Assembly (NCBI GenBank): GCA_902781945.1
Contig: CACZLE010000019.1
Span: 1 to 34,178, forward strand
From: an uncultured Eubacteriales bacterium
GTDB taxonomy: Bacteria; Bacillota; Clostridia; Christensenellales; Aristaeellaceae
DNA: 34,178 nucleotides
Reading direction: 5' to 3'
The notes under the pieces are model-generated. The model had not been told where the DNA came from, searched no databases, and saw only the letters and a list, made by a program, of their open reading frames with translations. Position 1 is the stretch's first letter. Every line of letters starts with the position of its first letter. The translations under genes were made by a program, and so were the position numbers. Below, one piece after another: positions 13,758 to 22,280 of this stretch.

Positions 13758-15311
13758 ATGCTGTCCGTACGTCATCTGTCTGTCACCCATCTGCGCGATT
13801 TAAAAGAATTGATCCACGATCTGTCCTTCACCGTGTCCGGCGCGGACCGCCTGGCGGTGATCGGCGAGGAGGGCAACGGCAAATCCACCCTGCTCAAGCT
13901 CATATACGACGCCGAAAGCGCGCAAAGCTATTGCGCCCATACGGGGGATATCGCCTGCCCCGGGGAGATCCTGGGGTATCTCAGCCAGGAGATCCCGCCG
14001 GAATGCCGCGATCTGCCGGTATATGCTTATTGCGCGGAGAATCCGGCCTTTCTGGATACGCCGCCCAAGGAGCTGAACCGCATCTGCGCCCAGCTGCAAC
14101 TGCCCCCGGAGCTCTGCTATGCCGATCAGCCCGTCGCTTCCCTGTCCGGCGGGGAAAAGGTCAAGCTGCGCCTGCTGCTGACGCTTTGCTGCCATCCCAC
14201 GCTGCTGCTCCTGGACGAGCCCAGCAACGACCTGGATCTGCCCACCCTGCGCTTTCTGGAGGGCTTCATCCTGTCCTGCGGCCTGCCCGTGGTGTTCATC
14301 TCCCACGATGAAACCCTGCTGTCCCGCACGGCCACCCGGGTGCTGCACCTGGAGATGGCTTACCACAAGAAGGAACCCCGCTGGACGCTGGCCAACGTGC
14401 CTTACGATCAATATATGGCGGAGCGCGCCCATGCCATCGCGCGCCAGGAGGCCCAGGCCCAGATGGAGCGCCGGGAGGAAAGGGCCCAGCAGGAGCGGTT
14501 CCAGCGCATCCAGCAGGCGGTGGAGCACGCCCAGAATGCGGTTTCCCGCCAGGACCCCAGCACGGGCCGTCTGCTCAAAAAGAAGATGAAGGCCGTCAAA
14601 TCCCTGGAGCATCGCTTCGAGCGGGAACGCCAGGATCAGACCCGGCGGCCCAACATCGAATATGCCCTGGACGCCTCTTTTTCCGGCGATCATTCCCTGC
14701 CCGCGGGCAAGCGCACCCTGGAATTCCATTGGAAGGCGCTGCACGCGGGGGACAGGCTGCTGGCGGAGAACCTTGATTTCACTCTGCTTGGCGCGGAAAA
14801 GGTGCTGCTGATCGGGGAGAACGGCTGTGGCAAGACCACCCTGCTGCGCAGGATCGCGGAGGAGCTGGCAGGTCGCGGCGACATTCGCCCCATCCTCATG
14901 CCCCAGCGCTATGAGGAAGCCCTGCCGGAGGACAAAACGCCCATCCAATATCTGCATACCCGGGGCGACAAGGAGCAATTGACCCAGCTGCGCACCCATC
15001 TTGGGGCCTTCAAATTCACACGGGAGGAAATGGAGCACCCCATCGGGCGTCTGTCCGGCGGCCAGAAGGCAAAGCTCCTATGGCTGCGCGTCATCCTGTC
15101 GGACGCCAATGTGCTGCTGCTGGATGAGCCCACCCGCAATCTGTCTCCCTTGTCCGCGCCGGTGGTGCGGCAATTGATGTGCGATTTTGAGGGCGCCGTG
15201 CTGGCCGTGACCCATGACCGCGCTCTGATGCGCTTGTGGCCGGGCCGCGTGCTGCGCATGACCTCCCAGGGTTTTGAGAATGTAACACGGTCCGAAATCG
15301 AAGCCTTTTAA
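13758..15311 (+). CDS. ABC-F family ATPase (ribosome-associated, candidate antibiotic protection)
   Basis: A 517-residue soluble protein with two ABC domains and no membrane segment. Domain 1: Walker A GEEGNGKS (residues 36-43), signature LSGGEK, Walker B LLLLDEPSND. A charged coiled-coil linker rich in Glu, Arg and Gln (about residues 220-310) corresponds to the P-site tRNA interaction motif. Domain 2: Walker A GENGCGKT, signature LSGGQK, Walker B VLLLDEPTRNLSPLS, which departs from the usual DEPTNHLD. ABC-F proteins act on ribosomes; some dislodge antibiotics. The frame is open well upstream, but homology begins at MLSVRHL, with GGAGGTG about 10 nt before ATG 13758. The leader with a three-codon ORF supports drug-responsive control. 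Specific drug is unknown. Confidence 0.88.
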   Translation: MLSVRHLSVTHLRDLKELIHDLSFTVSGADRLAVIGEEGNGKSTLLKLIYDAESAQSYCAHTGDIACPGEILGYLSQEIPPECRDLPVYAYCAENPAFLDTPPKELNRICAQLQLPPELCYADQPVASLSGGEKVKLRLLLTLCCHPTLLLLDEPSNDLDLPTLRFLEGFILSCGLPVVFISHDETLLSRTATRVLHLEMAYHKKEPRWTLANVPYDQYMAERAHAIARQEAQAQMERREERAQQERFQRIQQAVEHAQNAVSRQDPSTGRLLKKKMKAVKSLEHRFERERQDQTRRPNIEYALDASFSGDHSLPAGKRTLEFHWKALHAGDRLLAENLDFTLLGAEKVLLIGENGCGKTTLLRRIAEELAGRGDIRPILMPQRYEEALPEDKTPIQYLHTRGDKEQLTQLRTHLGAFKFTREEMEHPIGRLSGGQKAKLLWLRVILSDANVLLLDEPTRNLSPLSAPVVRQLMCDFEGAVLAVTHDRALMRLWPGRVLRMTSQGFENVTRSEIEAF

Positions 15312-15384
15312 CAATTCATACAGACAAATCACTAAAATTTTCAAAAAAATTTGCTCAAATTATGTAGAAAATGTTTCAATTCAC

Positions 15385-15413
15385 TTGATTGATCGCAACA
15401 TTTGGTGTAATAT
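15385..15413 (+). promoter_or_regulatory. Candidate promoter for the two-component system
   Basis: TTGATT (15385-15390), 17-nt spacer, TAATAT (15408-15413), within an AT-rich island (15312-15440) that contrasts with the GC-rich surroundings. The start would be near 15420, about 42 nt before the GTG. Hexamer matches are four of six each, so an activator may be needed. Confidence 0.5.
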
Positions 15414-15461
15414 ATAGGTGTATGTTGCGCTGATGCTATACACAGGAAGGAATGAACAGCC

Positions 15462-16154
15462 GTGGCAAAACGCATTTTGCTTGTGGATGACGAGCCTTTG
15501 ATCATCAAGGGATTGAAATATACGCTGGAGCAGGAAGGCTATGAAACCCTGTCCGCCATGGACGGCGAGGAAGCCCTGAACCTGTTCTTCTCCAATACGG
15601 TGGATCTGGTGCTGCTGGACGTCATGCTGCCCAAGCTGGACGGTATCCAGGTGTGCCAGCGCATCCGGGAGAGCAGCAACGTGCCCATCATCATGCTCAC
15701 GGCCAAGGGCGAGGACATGGATAAGATCCTGGGCCTGGAATACGGCGCGGACGACTATATGACCAAGCCCTTCAACATCCTGGAGGTCAAGGCCCGCATC
15801 AAGAACATCCTGCGCAGGGCCAGTCAGCCCATGACCACGGACGATAAAAGGATCATCCGCGTGCGCGACCTGGTGGTCAACGTGGTCAACCGTTCCGTCA
15901 CTTTGGGCGGCAAGGAAGTGCGCCTCACCGCCAAGGAGTTTGACCTCTTGCAGCTCTTCATCAACAACCGGGGCAAGGTGTTCAGCCGCGAAGCCATGCT
16001 GGAAACGGTGTGGAAGTACGACTACATGGGCGACGCCCGCACGGTGGACGTGCATATCCGCCGCCTGCGCGAAAAGATCGAGCGCAACACCTCCCAGCCG
16101 GAGTTCATTTTCACCAAGTGGGGAGTGGGCTACTATTTTACTGATAAGGACTGA
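15462..16154 (+). CDS. OmpR/PhoB family response regulator
   Basis: A 230-residue two-component regulator. The receiver domain has the acidic pair DDE near residues 9-11, the phosphoacceptor Asp in LVLLDVMLPKLDG, Thr in MLTAK and Lys in MTKPF. The C-terminal winged helix (about residues 130-228) is of OmpR type, ending in DVHIRRLREKIE and the GVGYYF stretch. Translation begins at GTG; GGAAGG lies about 11 nt upstream and no in-frame ATG is closer. Its gene partner is the overlapping histidine kinase. The regulon is unknown; similarity in style to PhoP/WalR-type regulators suggests envelope or nutrient stress. Confidence 0.93.
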   Translation: MAKRILLVDDEPLIIKGLKYTLEQEGYETLSAMDGEEALNLFFSNTVDLVLLDVMLPKLDGIQVCQRIRESSNVPIIMLTAKGEDMDKILGLEYGADDYMTKPFNILEVKARIKNILRRASQPMTTDDKRIIRVRDLVVNVVNRSVTLGGKEVRLTAKEFDLLQLFINNRGKVFSREAMLETVWKYDYMGDARTVDVHIRRLREKIERNTSQPEFIFTKWGVGYYFTDKD

Positions 16155-17613
16155 CAAAAGCATATTCTCCATCCGGTGGCAGATCACCCTGGGTTTTCTG
16201 CTGATCGTGGGTGTTTCCTTTTCCATTATGGCCAATTCGCTCACCACCATGGTGGGCGATTATCTGTTTGAGCAGCGCATCCGCACGGATGGGGCCAGCG
16301 TGGAAAGCCTGGCCGTGCGCATCGCGCCCTTGGTGGAGCGCGCCGATACCGACGCACTCTATGAGCAGCTCACCAGCGCCGGGGGCGAACTGGGCGGGCG
16401 TCTGCTGGTATTGGACAAGGACGGCAAGGTGCAGGTGGATACCTACACGGCCCTCAACGGCACCCGCATCACCTATCCCGAGGTGGCCAGCGTGCTGGTG
16501 CGGGGAGACATGGCGGATTACGGCGTCCATGCCCTGGGCAGCGACGGCGAAATCAAGGAGATCCGCAATTTCCTGTTCAGCCGGGCCCAGGATACCACCT
16601 GGGTGGGCTATTGCACCGCGGGCATCATCAGCCATTCGGACGTCATCGGCGTATTGCTCCTGGCCTCGCCTGTGCAGGCCATGATGAGCAACCTCTATGA
16701 ACTCCGCGACCAGATGCTGCTGATCTTTGTGGTGGTGGCCGTGTTCGCCGTGCTCTTCTGCCTCATTTTCTCCCAGATCATCACCAAGCCCGTCACGGCC
16801 CTGACAAAGGGTATCCAAAGCATGGCCCGGGGCGATTTTTCCACCCGCGTGCAGGTGCAGGGCTCCGGCGAGATCCGCCGCCTGGCCCGCACCTTCAACT
16901 CCATGAGCGAGAAGATCGAATCCCTGGATCAGGCCCGCAACCAGTTCGTTTCCAACGCCAGCCACGAGCTGAAAACGCCCCTGGCCACCATGAAGATCCT
17001 CATCGAATCCCTGATCTATCAGCCCGAGATGGAAACGGGTCTGCGCACGGAGTTCTTGACCGATATCAATCGGGAGATCGACCGGCTGTCCTCCATCGTC
17101 AGCGACCTGCTGACCCTGGTGCGCATGGACGTGAAGGACGTGAAGCTCTCCCGCGAGAACATGAGCCTGGCGGCCCTGGTCAAGGATACCGAACACCTGC
17201 TGACGCCCATGAAGGAAAAGCGCAATCAAAAGCTGATCCTCTCCCTCCAGGACGACTGCGATATGTACGCGGACCGCACCAAGCTCCAGCAGGTGGTCTA
17301 TAACCTGATGGAAAACGCCTTCAAATACACTCAGGAGGGCGGCACCGTGTGGGTCACCTTGCAAAAATCCGGGCGCAGCGCCGTGCTCAAGGTGCAGGAT
17401 AATGGCCCCGGCATCGCCGCGGAGCACCTGCCTCATATCTTTGACCGTTTCTACCGCGTGGACAAGGCCCGCAGCCGGGAGGCCGGCGGCACTGGTCTGG
17501 GCCTGGCCATCGTTCATCAGCTGGTCATGCTCCACGGCGGCGAGATCCGCGTGGAGAGCGAGGTGGGAGTGGGCACCACCTTCACGGTGGAACTGCCCCT
17601 GCATCAGGGATAA
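16141..17613 (+). CDS. Sensor histidine kinase with HAMP domain
   Basis: About 490 residues. Order: transmembrane segment 1 (TLGFLLIVGVSF region), an extracytoplasmic sensor of about 150 residues, transmembrane segment 2 (MLLIFVVVAVFAVLF region), HAMP linker, dimerisation domain with FVSNASHELKTPL (phosphoacceptor His), and the ATPase domain with N-box NLMENAFKYT, DNGPGI, the FYRVDKA F-box and GTGLGLAI. It phosphorylates the regulator encoded just upstream. The start is uncertain: no ATG, GTG or TTG occurs in frame between 15943 and the middle of membrane segment 1. CTG 16141 is given here, overlapping the regulator end by 14 nt; ATT 16135 and ATA 16162 are alternatives. A strong terminator follows. 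Confidence 0.88.
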   Translation: MIRTDKSIFSIRWQITLGFLLIVGVSFSIMANSLTTMVGDYLFEQRIRTDGASVESLAVRIAPLVERADTDALYEQLTSAGGELGGRLLVLDKDGKVQVDTYTALNGTRITYPEVASVLVRGDMADYGVHALGSDGEIKEIRNFLFSRAQDTTWVGYCTAGIISHSDVIGVLLLASPVQAMMSNLYELRDQMLLIFVVVAVFAVLFCLIFSQIITKPVTALTKGIQSMARGDFSTRVQVQGSGEIRRLARTFNSMSEKIESLDQARNQFVSNASHELKTPLATMKILIESLIYQPEMETGLRTEFLTDINREIDRLSSIVSDLLTLVRMDVKDVKLSRENMSLAALVKDTEHLLTPMKEKRNQKLILSLQDDCDMYADRTKLQQVVYNLMENAFKYTQEGGTVWVTLQKSGRSAVLKVQDNGPGIAAEHLPHIFDRFYRVDKARSREAGGTGLGLAIVHQLVMLHGGEIRVESEVGVGTTFTVELPLHQG

Positions 17614-17626
17614 TCGCACAGATAAA

Positions 17627-17662
17627 CACCCCGCGGCATAGGATGCTGCGGGGTGATTTTTT
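17627..17662 (+). terminator. Strong terminator after the two-component system
   Basis: CACCCCGC (17627-17634) pairs with GCGGGGTG (17648-17655), extended by GCAT/ATGC, with an A and six T after it (17657-17662). The next gene's ATG directly follows the T-run and its ribosome binding site GGGGTG lies in the 3' arm. Confidence 0.9.
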
Positions 17663-18427
17663 ATGGATACCATGCGGTTTATCACCTGCGTGCTGCAAAA
17701 CGCCTGCCGCATTCATGGATACAAGCTGGGCCATGACGGCTCCGATGGATACAGCGATTGCATCGGCCTCATCGTGGATGCGCTGGCCTTGGGCGGCGTT
17801 TCCTGGCCCGGCATCAACGGCACCAACTATACCGCCCGTTATCTGGTGGACGATCTGCGGCGAAACGCCGAACTGAAAATGGGCGATCTGGTGTTCAAGG
17901 CCCGAGCGCCGGGAGAAAAGGGCTACGATCTGCCATCTTGATACGCGGACAGCCCGGATCAGTTGGATTACTACCATGTGGGCGTGGTGCTCCAGGCCGA
18001 TCCACTGCGCATCGTCCATTGCACCAGCGGTGGCGTCCGCCTGGATGAAAAACGCGGCGATTGGCAGTACAGCGCCTGGCTGCGGATGATCCAGCCCTTG
18101 CAAACTTATCTGGCCACCGTCACGGCGGAAAGCGGCTCCACCGTCAATCTGCGACGCGGCCCCGGCCTGCAATATGATCTGATCACCCAGGTTCCCATCG
18201 GCAGCGATGTGGAGGTGCTGGCGCAGGCCAACGAGGATTGGGCGATGATCGCCTATAACGGCTCGGAGGGCTATATGATGCTCCAATTCCTGACCCCCAG
18301 GCTGTCCCAGGCCGATGAGCGCTATGAGCAGATCATCCTGCTGCGCCAGCAGCTGGATAGCATCGGGCAGGCGGTGCAGGCAGCCCAGAAAGCGCTGGAG
18401 GAGCTGGTGAAACTGATCTCTGCTTGA
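17663..18427 (+). pseudogene. NlpC/P60-SH3 cell-wall hydrolase interrupted by an in-frame TGA
   Basis: Reading one frame through gives 254 codons with a single stop, TGA at 17939-17941 (codon 93). Before it, YSDCIGLIVDA carries the NlpC/P60 catalytic Cys (C33); after it, DYYHVGVVL carries the catalytic His (codon 105). Then come an SH3-like segment (TVNLRRGPGLQYD to GYMMLQFL) and a C-terminal coiled coil. Both catalytic residues are intact but split by the stop. A CGA-to-TGA transition would explain it, since basic residues are plausible at this site. Other genes here use TGA as stop, so recoding is unlikely. Similar enzymes occur in phage tails and lysis modules, so it may be a prophage relic. 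It starts right at the terminator of the kinase gene. Confidence 0.8.
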
Positions 18428-18536
18428 AAAAAATCGATAAACAGAAATATGATAGTGCCATAAATAGATCTCTTGTTGACTATTAAATCCCCTGCCAAGT
18501 TTTCTGCCTGTCTATTGAAGAGATATATCAGATTTT

Positions 18537-20000
18537 TTACAATTCCACAATTTTCCTGTTTTCGATCTTCAGCCGCCGATTGGCGATGGACTCCACAAAG
18601 GCGGCGTCGTGGGAGGCGAACAGCAGCGTGCCTTCGTACTCCCGGAACATCTGCTCCAGCGCCTCGATGGAGGGGAGATCCAGATAGTTGGTGGGCTCGT
18701 CCAGGATCAGCACGTTCACCGCGCTGACAAACAGCCGGGCAAAGCAGAGTCTGTTCCTTTCGCCGCCGGACAGCACGCCCACCGGCTTATCCATATCCCG
18801 GGCGGAAAACAACAGCCGCGCCAGAATGGTGCGAGCCACGGTTTCCCGCTGTACGCTATGCGCCATCACGCTTTCCAGCACCGTCAAACTGTCATCCAGG
18901 CCGGATAAACTTTGCTCAAAGAAGCCCAGCCTGGCCTTGGGCGCTTTTTTGAATATTTCTCCATCCTGAATCAGTCGGAACAGCGTGGATTTTCCCGCGC
19001 CGTTTGGTCCCAGCAGCACCGCCTTGTCGCCGCGCCGCAGCTGCATGCTGGCCTCATGAAAAACTTCCACCCCGCTCGGATAACAAAAGCTGATATTCTC
19101 CGCTTCCAGGATCACACGGCCCTGGGGCGGATCGGTCAGTCGAAAATCCGGGCGGATGCGGGGCAGTTCCCGGGGCTTTTCCTTGCGCTCCATGTGCTGG
19201 ATGCGCTGCTCGATGTTGGCCGCGGCCCGTTCCATGGATTGGGCCTTGCTGGCCACGCTGCGGTGGGAGGCGGAAAACTCCCGTCCCTTGGCGTCGCTGG
19301 AAGAAATATTTCGCGGCTTTTTGTCCAGCTTGCGGGCCTTCTCCTTCTTTTCACGGTATACGTCCTTCAAGCGGTTTACCTCTTCGGCGTATTGAATATA
19401 TTCCGCCATGGCCCGCTGCCGCGCCTGGGATTTCTGGGCCGCATAATCGTCATAATTGCCCTCATATCCGGTGATATTGCCGTTTTCCAATTCCAGGATG
19501 CGGCTGCATTGGCGGTTCAGCATGTCCCGGTCATGACTGACGAGAATAAAAGTTTCCAGCGCCCGCAGCTTTTCATTCAGATATCGAATGCCGTCCGCGT
19601 CCAGATTGCTGCTGGGTTCATCCAGCAGGTACAGCAGACCATCCCGGCTGAATATCTCCGCCAGACGCAGGCGGGTTTCCTCGCCGCCGCTGACGGCGGA
19701 TCGATCCCCCAAATGCCGTACCTGCAAACGGCTTTTTTCCGCGTCGGAGGAGGCCGCTTTGCCTTCCTCCACGGCGAATTGATGAAAGTATACGGGCGCG
19801 CAGCGCCGGACGATCCGGCCTTCGCCGGGCTCCAATTCTCCCGCCATTAGCCGGAGCAGCGTGGTTTTGCCCGAGCCGTTGACGCCCACCAGGCCGATAC
19901 GGTCTCCCTGGTGTACGCGCAGGGATAGGCCGTGAAACAGTTCCCTTGGCCCCAAGGCCACGGATATATTTTCCAATTGGATATAAAGCTGAGAATGCAA
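18537..20000 (-). CDS. ABC-F protein of antibiotic-resistance type (Msr/Vga/Lsa/VmlR-like)
   Basis: A 487-residue soluble twin-ABC protein, the length typical of ribosome-protection ABC-F factors. Domain 1: Walker A GVNGSGKT (residues 39-46), signature SGGEE, Walker B LLDEPSSNLD. Linker: a long basic coiled coil with KKEKARKLDKKPRNISSSD, as in the drug-protecting subgroup. Domain 2: Walker A GPNGAGKS, signature LSGGER, Walker B LILDEPTNYLD. These proteins bind the E-site of drug-stalled ribosomes and expel lincosamides, streptogramins, pleuromutilins or macrolides. Translation starts at TTG, 7 nt after GGAGG. The GGAGG and the T-run are parts of an attenuator hairpin directly before the start. 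The long leader supports drug-induced expression. The drug spectrum is not predictable here. Confidence 0.88.
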   Translation of the reverse strand: MHSQLYIQLENISVALGPRELFHGLSLRVHQGDRIGLVGVNGSGKTTLLRLMAGELEPGEGRIVRRCAPVYFHQFAVEEGKAASSDAEKSRLQVRHLGDRSAVSGGEETRLRLAEIFSRDGLLYLLDEPSSNLDADGIRYLNEKLRALETFILVSHDRDMLNRQCSRILELENGNITGYEGNYDDYAAQKSQARQRAMAEYIQYAEEVNRLKDVYREKKEKARKLDKKPRNISSSDAKGREFSASHRSVASKAQSMERAAANIEQRIQHMERKEKPRELPRIRPDFRLTDPPQGRVILEAENISFCYPSGVEVFHEASMQLRRGDKAVLLGPNGAGKSTLFRLIQDGEIFKKAPKARLGFFEQSLSGLDDSLTVLESVMAHSVQRETVARTILARLLFSARDMDKPVGVLSGGERNRLCFARLFVSAVNVLILDEPTNYLDLPSIEALEQMFREYEGTLLFASHDAAFVESIANRRLKIENRKIVEL

Positions 20001-20006
20001 AAAAAT

Positions 20007-20028
20007 CCCTCCTTACGTCCATAAGGAG
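20007..20028 (-). terminator. Attenuator terminator hairpin containing the ABC-F Shine-Dalgarno
   Basis: On the minus strand CTCCTTA and TAAGGAG pair (20009-20028, 7 bp, 6-nt loop), followed by GGGA and seven T whose last two bases begin the TTG start codon. AAGGAGGG (20007-20014) is the ribosome binding site of the ABC-F gene. The same hairpin could therefore stop transcription or block translation. Confidence 0.7.
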
Positions 20029-20088
20029 AGATTATCCAACACAAGGAAAGCAAGCACCCTGCGGCGCCGCGCGCGGATGGATAATCTC
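20028..20088 (-). promoter_or_regulatory. Long-range leader stem, candidate antiterminator
   Basis: Minus-strand GAGATTATCC (20079-20088) is perfectly complementary to GGATAATCTC (20028-20037); two further GG/CC pairs form past a bulged T. The stem encloses a GC-rich stretch. Its 3' arm abuts the terminator hairpin and the extended form would take two bases of it, so the two structures may compete. Confidence 0.5.
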
Positions 20089-20150
20089 CCGGCATGCCAA
20101 ATAAACCTGCTTTTGCGGTTTGTCTGCTTAGCTGAGAAATTACCGAATGA

Positions 20151-20162
20151 TCATCTTCGCAC
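20151..20162 (-). CDS. Three-codon upstream ORF (Met-Arg-Arg) in second ABC-F leader
   Basis: GTG CGA AGA TGA on the minus strand, with AAAGGA (20168-20173) 5 nt upstream and the predicted transcript start near 20183. The stop overlaps an ATG that would read Met-Ile-Ile-Arg-stop. The arrangement repeats that of the first ABC-F leader. Likely a ribosome-sensing minigene. Confidence 0.5.
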   Translation of the reverse strand: MRR

Positions 20163-20189
20163 GCTGTTCCTTTCTTTTATTTCAGTTTT

Positions 20190-20218
20190 ATGATACTGGA
20201 CGCCCTGCTTTTTGTCAA
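20190..20218 (-). promoter_or_regulatory. Sigma-A promoter of the second ABC-F gene
   Basis: Minus-strand TTGACA (20213-20218), 17-nt spacer, TATCAT (20190-20195), starting 7 nt beyond the uvrB stop codon. The leader to the TTG start is about 183 nt. Confidence 0.85.
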
Positions 20219-20225
20219 GGCCCGG

Positions 20226-22244
20226 TTACTTGCCGTGCTTCAAATGCTCCCTGCGCCTCCTGTGCTGGGGCTGGGGCTTGTCCACGGGCTTGTTGCCCTT
20301 GAGCTCAAACAGCTTGTCGCGCAGCTTGGCGGCCTTCTCAAAGTCCAGATCGCCCGCGGCGGCCAGCATCTGATCCTCCAATTGCTTCATCAGATCCTGC
20401 ATCTCGGCGTCCGTCATGCCGTAGCGGCGGGCGTCGTCTTCCGCCTTGTCGGTGATCTCCAGCAGCGCCCGCACGGCGTTTTTGACCGATTGCGGGGTGA
20501 TGCCATGCTCCTCGTTGTAGGCCTCCTGGATGGCGCGGCGGCGGTTGGTCTCGTTGATGGCGTAGGCCATGCTGTCCGTCAGCCCGTCGGCGTACATCAG
20601 CACCCGGCCTTCCGCGTTGCGGGCGGCGCGGCCAATGGTCTGCACCAGGCTGGTTTCCGAGCGCAGGAAGCCCTCCTTGTCGGCATCCAATATGGCCACC
20701 AGGCTCACCTCCGGAATGTCCAATCCCTCGCGCAGCAGGTTGATGCCCACCAGCACGTCGTAAGCTCCCAGGCGCAGATCGCGGATCAGCTCCATACGGT
20801 CCATGGTCTGGATGTCGGAATGCAGATAGCGCACCCGCACGCCGTTTTCCCGCAGATAATCGGTAAGGCTTTCGGCCATTTTCTTGGTCAGCGTGGTCAC
20901 CAGCACCCGCTCGCCCCGGCCCACCGTCTCGTTGATCTCGCCCAACAGGTCGTCCACCTGGCCGGTGGCGGGCCGCACGATGATTTTGGGATCCAGCAAT
21001 CCCGTGGGACGGATCAGCTGCTCCACCGTTTGCAGGCTGTGCTCATGCTCATAGGGCCCCGGCGTGGCGGAGACGAACAGTGTCTGCCCGATGCGGCTCT
21101 CAAATTCCTCGAACCGCAAAGGCCGGTTGTCAAAGGCGCTGGGCAATCGGAAGCCGTATTCCACCAGGGCCGTCTTGCGGGCGCGGTCTCCGTTGAACAT
21201 GGCGCGGATCTGGGGGATGGTCTGATGGCTTTCGTCGATGAAAACGATAAAATCCTTGGGAAAATAATCCAGCAGCGTAAAGGGCGCGTCGCCGGGCTGC
21301 CTGCCGTCAAAGTAGCGGCTGTAATTTTCAATGCCCGTGCAAAAGCCGATCTCCCGCAGCATTTCGATATCGTAGCGCGTGCGCTGAGCGATGCGCTCGG
21401 CCTCCAGCAGCTTGCCTTCCGCCGTGAATTTTTCCACCTGCTTCTGCAAATCCTCCTCAATGTGGGCGATGTTGTTTTCGCGCTCGAAGGCGCTGGTGGC
21501 GTAGTGGGTGGCGGGGTAGATGGACACGTGCTGCAGGGTGTGCACCGCCTTGCCGGTAACGGGGTTGATCTCGCTGATGCGGTCCACCTCGTCGCCGAAA
21601 AATTCCACCCGGATGCCGTTGTCGCTCATGCTGGCGGGCATGATTTCCACCACGTCGCCCCGCACCCGGAAGGTGCCGCGGGTAAAGCTGATGTCGTTGC
21701 GGCTGAACTGGATGTCGATGAGCCGCCGCAGCAGATCGTCCCGGCCCACGGTCATGCCGGGGCGCAGGCTGATCATCTGGTTGGTGTATTCGCTGGGGTC
21801 GCCCATGGAGTAGATGCAGCTCACCGAGGCCACGATGATCACGTCCCGGCGCTCCTGCAATGCCGCCGTGGCGCTGTGGCGCAGGCGGTCGATCTCGTCG
21901 TTCACCGAGGAATCCTTTTCAATATAGGTGTCGCTGGCGGCGATGTAGGCCTCCGGCTGGTAGTAATCATAGTAGGATACAAAGTATTCCACGGCGCTGT
22001 CCGGGAAAAACGCCTTGAATTCCGAGCACAGCTGGGCCGCCAGGGTCTTGTTGTGGGCGATGACCAGGGTGGGCCGCTGCACCTTTTCGATGACCGAGGC
22101 CATGGTGAAGGTTTTGCCGGAGCCTGTCACGCCCAGCAGCGTCTGGGCCTTGAGGCCGTCCTGAAAGCCCTTGGCCAGGGCTTCGATGGCCTGGGGCTGG
22201 TCGCCGCTGGCCTGATAGGGCGCTTTCAACACAAAATGTCCCAT
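20226..22244 (-). CDS. uvrB: Excinuclease ABC subunit B
   Basis: A full-length 672-residue UvrB. It verifies DNA damage after loading by UvrA and recruits UvrC in nucleotide excision repair. Visible motifs: Walker A GVTGSGKT (residues 38-45), the damage-probing beta-hairpin [12 protein letters not shown], the DESH box FIDESHQ, helicase motifs including the [14 protein letters not shown] stretch, the QTIGRAARN motif, and the C-terminal UVR domain ([21 protein letters not shown]) that contacts UvrC. The start ATG has GAGGAG 7 nt upstream. It has its own promoter with a LexA-like box at the transcription start. uvrA and uvrC are not next to it. Confidence 0.97.
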   Translation of the reverse strand: MGHFVLKAPYQASGDQPQAIEALAKGFQDGLKAQTLLGVTGSGKTFTMASVIEKVQRPTLVIAHNKTLAAQLCSEFKAFFPDSAVEYFVSYYDYYQPEAYIAASDTYIEKDSSVNDEIDRLRHSATAALQERRDVIIVASVSCIYSMGDPSEYTNQMISLRPGMTVGRDDLLRRLIDIQFSRNDISFTRGTFRVRGDVVEIMPASMSDNGIRVEFFGDEVDRISEINPVTGKAVHTLQHVSIYPATHYATSAFERENNIAHIEEDLQKQVEKFTAEGKLLEAERIAQRTRYDIEMLREIGFCTGIENYSRYFDGRQPGDAPFTLLDYFPKDFIVFIDESHQTIPQIRAMFNGDRARKTALVEYGFRLPSAFDNRPLRFEEFESRIGQTLFVSATPGPYEHEHSLQTVEQLIRPTGLLDPKIIVRPATGQVDDLLGEINETVGRGERVLVTTLTKKMAESLTDYLRENGVRVRYLHSDIQTMDRMELIRDLRLGAYDVLVGINLLREGLDIPEVSLVAILDADKEGFLRSETSLVQTIGRAARNAEGRVLMYADGLTDSMAYAINETNRRRAIQEAYNEEHGITPQSVKNAVRALLEITDKAEDDARRYGMTDAEMQDLMKQLEDQMLAAAGDLDFEKAAKLRDKLFELKGNKPVDKPQPQHRRRREHLKHGK

Positions 22245-22260
22245 AAAAACTCCTCAAACG

Positions 22261-22274
22261 AGAATGTTTATTCG
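22261..22274 (-). promoter_or_regulatory. Candidate LexA/DinR box at the uvrB transcription start
   Basis: The minus strand reads CGAATAAACATTCT, matching 11 of 14 positions of the Gram-positive SOS box CGAACRNRYGTTYG and keeping dyad symmetry as GAAT-N4-ATTC. It covers about +1 to +14 of the predicted transcript, where a repressor would act. uvrB is a standard SOS gene in Bacillus. Confidence 0.5.
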
Positions 22275-22280
22275 CGTTTC

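Noticed and set aside
17939..17941. Selenocysteine or TGA-as-Trp recoding in the NlpC gene
   Set aside because: Several genes here end in TGA, I see no SECIS-like hairpin right after this codon, and the position is not catalytic; a CGA-to-TGA mutation is simpler.
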